Source of the DNA: CAYVBN01 sp964538565
GTDB lineage: Bacteria > Pseudomonadota > Alphaproteobacteria > Rhizobiales > Xanthobacteraceae
NCBI GenBank assembly: GCA_964538565.1
Contig: CAZIGW010000213.1
Location: 1-6,461 of the forward strand
Length of the DNA stretch: 6,461 nucleotides
Direction of reading: 5' to 3'
In this document: positions 1-5,569 of the stretch, piece by piece
How the letters are laid out: each line of letters starts with the position of its first letter
How positions within the stretch are numbered: the first letter of the stretch is position 1
Made by a program: the position numbers and the translations under genes
The notes under the pieces: model-generated
Told to the model about the DNA's origin: nothing
Databases searched by the model: none
The model's input: the letters and a program-made list of their open reading frames with translations, nothing else

Positions 1-1
1 A

Positions 2-526
2 GGCAACAGGGACGGATCAGGGCGCTTCGTCGCCGGGGTGTCCGGCAACCCGTCGGGCCGGCCCAAGTCGCAGAACGACTTCGAGGCGGCGTGCCGTGCG
101 CGGGCGCCCGAGGCGCTTGAGCGGCTCGCTCAGATCATGCGCGGCCGCGGGGCGGCTGCCGTGCGCGCGTGCGAGTTGATCCTCGCGTACAGCTACGGCA
201 AGCCGGTCGCCTCGTTGAACGTGACGGCCAAGGCCGCGCCGCTCGACGACGCGCGCTTCCGCGGTGCCGCGCGCGCTGCGCTCGAAGCCGCCGTGATCGA
301 GGCCGAGGCGTCGATCGTGCCCCCCACTAGGCCGGCGGAGCTGCCGGCGTTGACCAACGAGGAGGTCGCACTGATGCCCGTACCGAATCAGCAGTCCGGC
401 ACCGATCGACTAGACACCGTCGAGCGCCCGAGTAGTTCCGCGGGCTTGGCTAGCCTGGTGGGCGCGGGCACCGAGTCGCGTTGCCACGGCGTTGCCGCTG
501 GCGCCGCGGAAGGGGTGACGTCGTGA
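2..526 (+). CDS. Putative terminase small subunit / DUF5681-type protein, 5' partial
   Basis: This is the end of a gene that begins left of the window. The frame stays open to the first base, and the visible N-terminal stretch GRFVAGVSGNPSGRPK matches the GRF-x-x-G-x-SGNP-x-GRPK signature I know from DUF5681 proteins. That signature starts upstream of the GTG at 38, so that GTG is internal and not the true start. The family often lies just before large terminases and is assumed to act as the small, DNA-recognising subunit that hands phage DNA to the packaging motor. After the signature comes a helical stretch of about 50 residues ending in a YSYGKP motif, typical of the family. The C-terminal third is Ala/Pro/Ser-rich and looks disordered. 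The stop overlaps the next gene's GTG by 4 bp, which supports coupled translation. Family assignment is fairly secure; the small-terminase role is inferred from family and position. Confidence 0.72.
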   Translation, partial: GNRDGSGRFVAGVSGNPSGRPKSQNDFEAACRARAPEALERLAQIMRGRGAAAVRACELILAYSYGKPVASLNVTAKAAPLDDARFRGAARAALEAAVIEAEASIVPPTRPAELPALTNEEVALMPVPNQQSGTDRLDTVERPSSSAGLASLVGAGTESRCHGVAAGAAEGVTS

Positions 527-1947
527 GCGAGAGCCTCTTCGCTCGCGGGCTCCGCACGCTCGGGCCCGCTCGCCTGCGCGACCAGCTCGCCGCGGTCCGG
601 CTGTCGTCGTTCGTGCCGGAGGCGTCCGAGGACTTCGCGTCGCTCTCGGCGCTCGATGTGGTCGATCACCTGTGGGAGCTGCAGGCGCGTCCCGAGCAGC
701 TCCCTCCGCCGGGCGAGCACGACGTGTGGGTCATCATGGCGGGCCGCGGGTTCGGCAAGACGCGGGCGGGAGCGCAAGCCACCGTCGCCGCCGCTCAGGA
801 CGCCGCCCGCTGGGTCGCGCAGGGGATCCTCGCGCCCGAAGAGGCACGCCTGCACGTCATCGCGGCGACCGCCGCCGACGCGCGCGACACCGTTGTCGAG
901 GGCCCCGGCGGCTTGCTGCGCTGCTCGCCGCCGTGGTTCCCCGCCGAGTACGAGCCGTCCAAGCGGCGCGTCGTCTGGCCGGGCGGCGTCCAGGCCCTCC
1001 TCTTCAGCGCCGAGGAGGGTGAGCGCCTGCGCGGCCCGCAGGCGACGTTCCTGTGGTGCGACGAGCTGTGCGCGTGGCGCTTCCCCGACGACACCTGGTC
1101 CAACGCGCAGTTTGGCCTGCGCCTCGGGCCCCGGCCGCGCACCGTCATCACGTCGACGCCGCGCCCGTCGCGCCTGCTCCGCGAGATCCTCGCGCAGCCC
1201 GGCACCGTCGTGACGAGGGGCTCGACGCGGGACAACGTCGCGAACCTCGCGCCGAGCGCTGTGGAGCGCCTCTACCGCGAGTACGGCAACACGCGCCTCG
1301 GCCGGCAGGAGCTCGAGGGCGAGATGCTCACCGACAACCCGGCCGCGCTGTGGAAGCTCTCCGACATCGACCGCGCGCGCCTCACGAGGGCGCCCGAGCT
1401 TCGCCGCGTCGTCGTTGCCGTTGACCCCGCCGTGACGTCGCGCGAGGACTCCGACGAGACGGGCGTCATCGTCGCTGGCGTGGCGCCCTGCGCGTGCAAG
1501 GGCACGGACGAGCAGCACGCCTTCGTCATCGAGGACGCGAGCGGCACTTACACGCCGGACGCCTGGGCGTGCGTCGTCGCCCGCGCCCACGAGCGCCACC
1601 GCGCCGATCGCGTGGTCGCCGAGGTGAACAACGGCGGCGACCTCGTCGAGAGCAACCTGCGCACGCTGGGCGGCGCCCACCTGCCGTTCACCAAGGTGCA
1701 CGCGAGCCGCGGCAAGATGATCCGCGCCGAGCCGGTCGCGGCGTTCTACGAGCAGGGCAAGGTCCACCACGTCGGCAGCTTCTCGAAGCTCGAGGATCAG
1801 CTCACGCAGTGGAACCCGATGCAGGACGCCAAGAGCCCGGACCGGCTCGACGCGCTGGTGTGGGCGCTCTCGCACCTGATGCTCGTGTCGCCCGTCGCGC
1901 GATACGAGCCGCCCCCGCGGGGCATGCACCGGGGGCGCCGGATCTAG
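523..1947 (+). CDS. Phage terminase large subunit (packaging ATPase/nuclease)
   Basis: This 474-aa protein is the motor that drives DNA into the phage prohead and cuts it. The ATPase domain shows a Walker A-type loop GRGFGKT (about residues 74-80), Walker B FLWCDE (D180/E181) and a coupling motif TSTPRPS (about 210-216). The C-terminal RNase H-like nuclease domain shows VAVDPA (D301), VVAEVNNGG (E367) and SPDRLDALVWA (D443), which fit the usual three acidic metal ligands. Motif order, spacing and total length are normal for the Terminase_6 type, so it looks intact. I chose the GTG at 523, which overlaps the previous stop as GTGA and follows a GGAAGGGG purine run. A TTG at 481 would add 14 Arg-rich residues encoded inside the upstream gene. 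The C-terminus after about 455 is Arg/Pro-rich. No portal gene follows, which is unusual. Confidence 0.95.
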   Translation: MSESLFARGLRTLGPARLRDQLAAVRLSSFVPEASEDFASLSALDVVDHLWELQARPEQLPPPGEHDVWVIMAGRGFGKTRAGAQATVAAAQDAARWVAQGILAPEEARLHVIAATAADARDTVVEGPGGLLRCSPPWFPAEYEPSKRRVVWPGGVQALLFSAEEGERLRGPQATFLWCDELCAWRFPDDTWSNAQFGLRLGPRPRTVITSTPRPSRLLREILAQPGTVVTRGSTRDNVANLAPSAVERLYREYGNTRLGRQELEGEMLTDNPAALWKLSDIDRARLTRAPELRRVVVAVDPAVTSREDSDETGVIVAGVAPCACKGTDEQHAFVIEDASGTYTPDAWACVVARAHERHRADRVVAEVNNGGDLVESNLRTLGGAHLPFTKVHASRGKMIRAEPVAAFYEQGKVHHVGSFSKLEDQLTQWNPMQDAKSPDRLDALVWALSHLMLVSPVARYEPPPRGMHRGRRI

Positions 1948-1961
1948 CCCCGCCTCAAGGA

Positions 1962-1989
1962 AACAGCGAGCGGAACAGCAAAGAACAGC
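1962..1989 (+). repeat. Three spaced AACAGC direct repeats, possible operator
   Basis: AACAGC occurs at 1962-1967, 1974-1979 and 1984-1989. The last two sit in a perfect GAACAGC-AAA-GAACAGC pair. Start-to-start spacings of 12 and 10 bp are close to one helical turn. The copies lie in an A-rich patch in the 117-bp gap between the terminase and the helix-turn-helix gene. That fits a protein-binding site, perhaps the operator of the downstream gene or a packaging/regulatory site. No -35/-10 pair was recognised nearby. The repeats are seen directly; function is inference. Confidence 0.4.
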
Positions 1990-2064
1990 AGACGAGCGCG
2001 GCTAGCCCGTTTTCCGACCGAGCGGATGTTGAGCGAACCACCAAACCGACAAAAGGATGAACGC

Positions 2065-2376
2065 ATGAACACCAACGACCAGCCGCTAGCGCCCGACCTT
2101 CGGGCGACGCTGCGGCGCTACGTGGACGTGGTTGGGGACGCGCGCGCCTGTGCGCTCCTCGGCCTCTCGTTGCGCGCGCTCGAGCGTGCCTTGGCGGGCT
2201 CGCCTGTGCGCCGCGGTACGGTCGCGGCCGTCCGTCTCGGCCTCGCGGAGGCGATCGCCGACGCGACCCCGGCCGCCCTGCTCACGATCGACGACATCGC
2301 GCGCGCCCGTGGTGACGGGCGGCCGCTTGGCGAGGTGGCAGATGCGAGGGCCCGTGAGGCCCAAGGAGGACAGTGA
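2065..2376 (+). CDS. Small putative helix-turn-helix DNA-binding protein
   Basis: This is a 103-aa protein of unknown function. Residues about 24-45 (GDARACALLGLSLRALERAL) read as a helix-turn-helix: a small-residue helix, a Gly turn, then a second helix with regular Leu spacing, followed by a basic SPVRRGT segment. This resembles Fis- or resolvase-style HTH units that recognise DNA, so a phage regulator is plausible. The remaining C-terminal part is helical and acidic/basic mixed, with no known domain. I chose ATG 2065 because AAGGA (2053-2057) sits 7 bases before it; the in-frame ATG at 2026 has no such site and adds 13 residues of poor character. Three AACAGC repeats lie 76-103 bases upstream and could be its own operator. 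It is followed after one base by the next start, so both are probably translated from one message. The DNA-binding call is by pattern only. Confidence 0.6.
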   Translation: MNTNDQPLAPDLRATLRRYVDVVGDARACALLGLSLRALERALAGSPVRRGTVAAVRLGLAEAIADATPAALLTIDDIARARGDGRPLGEVADARAREAQGGQ

Positions 2377-2377
2377 G

Positions 2378-2731
2378 ATGACCAAAGGACCGATCGATTT
2401 GAAGGCGATGCCGTTCGCCTCCGAGGAGGAGCGAGCCGCGTTCGCGGCGTACCTGGGCGGCGACAACGTCGCCGCGCTCAGCGCGCGCCCGGCGGCGGCG
2501 CCGGCGAGCACGCGGGGGACGCTCGAGCTGCGCGCGATGCCCTTCGCGAGCGACGCCGAGCGGGAGGCGTTCGCCGCGTACCTGCGGGAGAAGCTGCCTG
2601 CCGGGGTGAACGCCACGGCGATCGGCTCCAGCGCGCTGAGCGCCCGGGCCGTCGGTCTCGCGATGCTCGCGGCGGCGCGTGAGCGCGGCGCCGTCGGGCC
2701 TGCGCGGTCCGTGGCGGAGGGCGGGAAGTGA
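2378..2731 (+). CDS. Small protein with an internally duplicated AMPFAS-x2-ER-x-AFAAYL motif
   Basis: I do not recognise the family of this 117-aa protein. Its clear feature is a duplication: residues 6-26 and 49-69 align without gaps, 43 residues apart, sharing the core AMPFAS-x-x-E-R-x-AFAAYL preceded by L-[KR]. Each copy looks like a short Pro-capped amphipathic helix. A secondary echo, ALSAR, occurs at 33-37 and 86-90, after each copy. The segment between (about 37-47) is an Ala/Pro linker. Two copies of a short helix on a linker suggest a bivalent binding or scaffold protein, but that is only a guess. The start is secure: a strong AAGGAGGA (2363-2370) lies 7 bases before ATG 2378. The stop overlaps the next GTG by 4 bp. 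There is no signal peptide or membrane segment. Confidence 0.72.
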   Translation: MTKGPIDLKAMPFASEEERAAFAAYLGGDNVAALSARPAAAPASTRGTLELRAMPFASDAEREAFAAYLREKLPAGVNATAIGSSALSARAVGLAMLAAARERGAVGPARSVAEGGK

Positions 2732-3423
2732 GCCTCCCTGCGGTTATTGGCTCCGTCATGGGGGAGCTCGTGAGGGACTTCCCGCGGCCGTTCGACCAGC
2801 TCGCGCCCACCGAGCAGGACGCCGCGATCGCGGACTACGCGCGCGCAGCGGGCGCTGCGCCGAGCGCGAGGTTGGCGCATCTTCTCGGGCGCACCGTCGG
2901 CGGGCAGACGTTCATGCGGGTTCGCCGCCCGGCGATCCCGACCGTCGAGCTCGCGCTGCCGTACCGCAAGGGCTGCGACTTCGATCCGAAGGTCCATGAC
3001 TGGGCCGGGGTCGAGATCGCCATGCGCCAGAAGGCGAACTTCGAGCCGGTCGAGCAGGCGATCGCGGAGATCCGCGACCCGAACGGTCCCGAGGCCGAGA
3101 TGGGCCGCCGCGAGGAACTGCACGCTGGCTACCAGCGGTGGTTGGCGGGGGAGCGGGAGAAGGAAGCGGCCCGGCAGAAGCGGGAAGAGGACGATCGCGC
3201 TGAGGCTAAGCGCCGCGCGAAGGAGCTCGAGTACGATCTGTGGTACTCGCTCGCGCCTCAGGCCCAGATGCTCTACGCGCTCGCCCTCGCGGTTGAGGAC
3301 GGCGAGCCCCTCCCGGACGCCCTTCGGTCCATCGCTAAGGCAGTCGGTCGCGACGACGCGCGGCTCAATCTGCCGAATCGCCCTTGGTGGGGATCGGCTC
3401 GGCCGGAGAGGGGGCGGCTGTGA
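2728..3423 (+). CDS. Hypothetical phage protein with a charged coiled-coil region
   Basis: This 231-aa protein has no family I recognise. Residues 1-60 are a mixed helical region with a DQLAPTEQDAAIADYARA helix. Residues about 62-98 contain the most fold-like segment, with short strands (RRPAIPTVELALPYRKG) and a DFDPKVHDWAG stretch. Residues about 127-170 form a long, highly charged helix rich in Glu, Arg and Lys, a good coiled-coil candidate. Then come a hydrophobic helix (QMLYALALAVEDG, about 180-192) and an Arg/Pro-rich tail. The GTG start at 2728 overlaps the previous stop as GTGA, after a GGAGG-rich stretch; ATG 2758 is an alternative that would lose 10 residues. The stop overlaps the next gene's GTG in the same way. 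Position in a run of small genes between packaging and tail genes suggests a phage role, but the sequence does not say which. Confidence 0.72.
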   Translation: MSLPAVIGSVMGELVRDFPRPFDQLAPTEQDAAIADYARAAGAAPSARLAHLLGRTVGGQTFMRVRRPAIPTVELALPYRKGCDFDPKVHDWAGVEIAMRQKANFEPVEQAIAEIRDPNGPEAEMGRREELHAGYQRWLAGEREKEAARQKREEDDRAEAKRRAKELEYDLWYSLAPQAQMLYALALAVEDGEPLPDALRSIAKAVGRDDARLNLPNRPWWGSARPERGRL

Positions 3424-3770
3424 GCACGACGCCGGACGACTTGCGCCGCCGCGGCGACGAGCTCTTCGCGCGGCAGAACGCCGGCCATTGGAGAGCGACG
3501 CCGGTCCCCGGTGACGAGATCTTGGCCGAGATCCCGACCATGCCCGGCGAGGTGCTGATCATCTCGCGCTACTTCCAATCGCCGACGCACCGGCACGCGA
3601 AGATTGGGTTTCGCACTTACAAGATCGGGCCGCGCGGAGAGCGGTACAAGTCCGCCGCGCTGAACTTCCCGACGACGATCTTGCCCGCGATCGCCGAGGG
3701 CATCGCGAAGGCCATGGAGGCCTCGCTCGATGAGTGGCCCGAGTGGGCCGATCACGACCACGACCGCTAG
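3420..3770 (+). CDS. Small protein, possible PC4/YdbC-like single-stranded nucleic-acid-binding domain
   Basis: This is a 116-aa protein. Its middle (about 44-102) reads strand, strand, strand, helix: EVLIISRYF, KIGFRTYKIG, GERYKSAALNF, then an amphipathic helix ILPAIAEGIAKAMEA. That order, with basic and aromatic residues on the strands and a Leu/Ala helix after a GxxL-like strand, resembles the PC4 (transcription coactivator p15) fold, which binds single-stranded DNA. By memory the closest bacterial relatives would be YdbC-type proteins. This is a fold-level resemblance read by eye, not a confirmed match. The C-terminus ends in an acidic/His stretch (DEWPEWADHDHDR), a tail typical of some ssDNA-binding proteins. 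The GTG at 3420 overlaps the previous stop as GTGA and follows a GGAGAGGGGG stretch, so the longer in-frame GTG/ATG candidates upstream are unlikely. No other function is supported. Confidence 0.65.
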   Translation: MSTTPDDLRRRGDELFARQNAGHWRATPVPGDEILAEIPTMPGEVLIISRYFQSPTHRHAKIGFRTYKIGPRGERYKSAALNFPTTILPAIAEGIAKAMEASLDEWPEWADHDHDR

Positions 3771-3789
3771 TCACGGAAGGAGACACGAC

Positions 3790-3981
3790 ATGACCGAAGA
3801 CGAGAAGAGAGTCGCGCAACAGAGGGCCGCCCTAATCCCGCTGGACACGCGCCCGGAGATCACCCTGCCGGCGCACGAGCCGGACCGAACGTGGGAACGC
3901 CAGTACGCCCAGATCTCGGCCGAGTCCGAGCGGCAGCGGCGGCTGATCGAGGAGCAGAACCGCTTCCCTCCGAACGTCTGA
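3790..3981 (+). CDS. Hypothetical 63-aa charged protein
   Basis: This small protein has no family I recognise. It is hydrophilic and charged, with no signal peptide or membrane segment. Residues about 1-14 form one charged helix. A Pro-rich linker with LPAHEPDRTW follows, and residues about 36-58 (RQYAQISAESERQRRLIEEQ) look like a second amphipathic, coiled-coil-like helix. Small helical proteins like this are common in phage genomes and often serve as adaptors or chaperones, but nothing here decides it. The start is well supported: GGAAGGAG at 3775-3782 lies about 7 bases before ATG 3790, and the previous gene ends 19 bases upstream. A longer reading from 3730 would run through the end of that gene and lacks this site. 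It is followed by a 76-bp gap with a strong hairpin. Confidence 0.65.
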   Translation: MTEDEKRVAQQRAALIPLDTRPEITLPAHEPDRTWERQYAQISAESERQRRLIEEQNRFPPNV

Positions 3982-3983
3982 GA

Positions 3984-4061
3984 ATGGCTCAACCGTTACG
4001 AGAAGGCCGGCGCGATCCCGTCGAGGACGGGCGCGCCGGTCACACGGAGGTAGCGACATGA
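3984..4061 (+). CDS. Candidate 25-codon leader-type micro-ORF
   Basis: An ATG 2 bases after the previous stop opens a 25-codon frame, MAQPLREGRR... , ending in a TGA that overlaps the baseplate ATG as ATGA (4058-4061). The exact ATGA overlap could couple its translation to the baseplate gene. Its interior carries the whole 4007-4039 hairpin, so ribosome passage would melt that stem. It lacks a clear Shine-Dalgarno and its Arg-rich peptide resembles no known protein, so it may be chance. Confidence 0.22.
   Translation: MAQPLREGRRDPVEDGRAGHTEVAT
4007..4039 (+). promoter_or_regulatory. Strong RNA hairpin before the baseplate gene
   Basis: CCGGCGCG (4007-4014) and CCCGTC (4017-4022) pair with GACGGG (4026-4031) and CGCGCCGG (4032-4039). 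The result is 14 base pairs, nearly all G-C, around a 3-base GAG loop, with one 2-base AU bulge on the left arm. No U-tract follows, so it is not a classic intrinsic terminator. It ends 6 bases before the GGAGG at 4046-4050 that serves the ATG at 4058. It could be a weak terminator or attenuator, an RNA processing or stability element, or a translation modulator. The structure is read from the sequence; the role is inference. Confidence 0.55.
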
Positions 4062-5488
4062 CCCCCAAGTACAGCCTGATCGAGCTGCTCGCGCAGGAGA
4101 ACCTCGACACGATCCGCAACCGTCTGCTCGCTCGCTTCGAGGGGCGCGGCTTCCCGGCCGTGTCGGAATGGCGCGCGAAGGGCGGCGTCGAGATGTCGTT
4201 TGTGACGATGATCTCGCAGTCGATCGCCGAGCTGCTCGCGGCGGACATCCCGGAGATCACCGCCGGTGGCTTCCTCGGCAAGGCGAAGGGGATCTGGCTC
4301 GACCTCCTCGCCGAGACCGTCTTCCTGCTGAAGCGGGTGCCAGCCACGAAGACGAGCTTCAACATGGACCTCGTCGTCGCCGATGCCGTCTCGGCGGCGT
4401 ACACATGGGACGTTGGCGACGTCGAGATCGTCGCGAAGAGCGGGAACCGTTACCGCAACGCGACTGCCGCGAAGGGCGAGCCGGGCAAGTTCGGAACGCT
4501 CCGCTTCGAGGCCGAGGCCGAGGGCTCGTCGTACAACGACGACCCGTCGCTCGCCGACGACTTCGCGCTCGTGACGACGTTCGCGGGCGTGACGCTGCGA
4601 CCGCCGGCGCCCCCGTTCTCGACCGTGTTCCACCTCGGCGCGAGCACCGGCCAGATCGTTCCGGGCGGCAAGGCCGCGTCGCAGTCCTACGTCGTGCGTA
4701 TCGATGCCCCGGGCGACCCGGGAACCGCGCGCTACTCGATCGCGGCGAACGGTGGCGCCTTTGTGTCGATGGGCGTCCTGCAGCGGACGAACTCCGCGGG
4801 GTTCGGCGGGATGACGCTCGCGGCGTTGCCGGGGTCGGGCTCGCCCTTGAGCTTCCGCGCCGGCGACGTCTTCGTTTTCACCGCGCCCGGCACGCCCGAG
4901 CTCATTCAGGGCAGCGACGCGGAGACCGACGAAGCTCTCGCGGCGCGCTGCCGCGGGCGCTGGCCGAGCCTGAGCCTCAACCCGACCGAGGGCCTGTTCC
5001 AGCTCTGGGCGCTGCTCGCTGTGCCCACCGCGAGCCGGATCCAGGTCGGTGCTGATCGGCCCGACGATCCGTCGGCCGTCCCCGGTCGCGTGAGCATGTA
5101 CGTCGCTGACTCGCGTGGCCCGATGGACCCGAGCGCGCTCGCGCAGATCACCGCGTACATCACGCCCAAGCTCTCGGTGCTCGACGGGTTCATCGCGCGC
5201 CAGGCCGTTGCGCGTAAGATCGCGGTCAGCGGGTCGGTGCTCGTGACGCCGGACACGCTCGTGGCCGCTCAACAGGCGGCCGAGAAGGCGTGGACGTCCT
5301 ACCTTGGATCGGTGCCGATCGGCGGCCGGGTCGAGCTCGCTAGGCTCGAGCAGATCCTCATGGACGCGGGCGCCGTTGACGTGAACGGCCTGGAGATCAA
5401 CGGCATCGACTTCGACACGTACCTTCGGCCCGGCGAGGTGCCCGTGGCGACCGCTTCGCTGATCGACTCCCTGGACTGGCTCTTCTAG
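4058..5488 (+). CDS. Baseplate J-like tail protein (gp47/gpJ family)
   Basis: This 476-aa protein is a baseplate wedge component of contractile phage tails; in phage P2 gpJ and T4 gp6 the family forms the ring that holds the tail to the fibers. The N-terminal helical part (about 1-90) precedes a beta-rich core (about 95-280) with Gly/Ser/Asp-rich turns. The family hallmark is QGSDAETDEALAARCRGRW (from Q284), followed by the helical LWALLAVPTASRIQVG region. The C-terminal domain (about 388-452) ends in the expected alternating strand/helix pattern with GSVPIGGRVELARLEQILM and VDVNGLEINGI. Length is in the normal range and the frame looks intact. The start is firm: GGAGG at 4046-4050 lies 7 bases before the ATG. 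A strong hairpin lies just upstream. In phages it would normally be followed by a tail protein I gene, which is missing here. Confidence 0.92.
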   Translation: MTPKYSLIELLAQENLDTIRNRLLARFEGRGFPAVSEWRAKGGVEMSFVTMISQSIAELLAADIPEITAGGFLGKAKGIWLDLLAETVFLLKRVPATKTSFNMDLVVADAVSAAYTWDVGDVEIVAKSGNRYRNATAAKGEPGKFGTLRFEAEAEGSSYNDDPSLADDFALVTTFAGVTLRPPAPPFSTVFHLGASTGQIVPGGKAASQSYVVRIDAPGDPGTARYSIAANGGAFVSMGVLQRTNSAGFGGMTLAALPGSGSPLSFRAGDVFVFTAPGTPELIQGSDAETDEALAARCRGRWPSLSLNPTEGLFQLWALLAVPTASRIQVGADRPDDPSAVPGRVSMYVADSRGPMDPSALAQITAYITPKLSVLDGFIARQAVARKIAVSGSVLVTPDTLVAAQQAAEKAWTSYLGSVPIGGRVELARLEQILMDAGAVDVNGLEINGIDFDTYLRPGEVPVATASLIDSLDWLF

Positions 5489-5501
5489 GCGGGGACGGCT
5501 C

Positions 5502-5549
5502 GTGTTGTTCCGGCCAGGCGTGCCGGCGCAGATCCGCACGCGGCTTTGA
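5502..5549 (+). pseudogene. Possible stub of a lost downstream tail gene
   Basis: A GTG 13 bases after the baseplate stop, preceded by GGCGGGGACGG, opens a 15-codon frame (LFRPGVPAQIRTRL, then TGA at 5547-5549). Its position is where the next tail gene would start, and the peptide looks like an ordinary protein N-terminus. It may be the remains of a gene cut off when the region with the lipoprotein arrived. It is very short, so chance is a real possibility. Confidence 0.2.
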
Positions 5550-5555
5550 GCTGCG
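5539..5555. terminator. Weak candidate bidirectional terminator hairpin
   Basis: CGCGGCT (5539-5545) and AGCTGCG (5549-5555) pair over a TTG loop in seven pairs, one of them G-U. A second small hairpin, CCGGC/GCCGG at 5510-5514 and 5522-5526, lies just upstream. They sit between the converging baseplate and lipoprotein genes, where a two-way terminator is expected. No run of T follows in either direction, so support is modest. Confidence 0.3.
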
Positions 5556-5569
5556 CCAAGTGAATATCG

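Noticed and set aside
481..522. TTG 481 as the start of the large terminase
   Set aside because: It adds 14 Arg-rich residues inside the upstream gene and has no ribosome site advantage over GTG 523, which follows GGAAGGGG and overlaps the stop as GTGA.
388..1929. Long minus-strand open frame of 513 codons opposite the large terminase
   Set aside because: It is antisense to a gene with clear ATPase and nuclease motifs, is rich in Arg/Ala/Asp/Gly with no recognisable domain, and is explained by GC-rich third positions suppressing stops.
2026..2064. ATG 2026 as the start of the HTH gene
   Set aside because: ATG 2065 has AAGGA at 7-base spacing; the additional 13 residues have no supporting ribosome site.
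1948..2064. Intrinsic terminator after the large terminase
   Set aside because: I found no stable hairpin followed by a T-run in this gap; only the AACAGC repeats stand out.
2086..3123. Minus-strand open frame of 345 codons across the small-gene cassette
   Set aside because: It crosses two plus-strand gene boundaries that have good ribosome sites and overlap junctions, and it has no recognisable motif.
4040..5539. Long minus-strand open frame of 499 codons opposite the baseplate gene
   Set aside because: It is a mirror of a gene with the baseplate J hallmark, has low-complexity Arg/Glu/Gly composition and no domain, so it is a GC-bias artefact.
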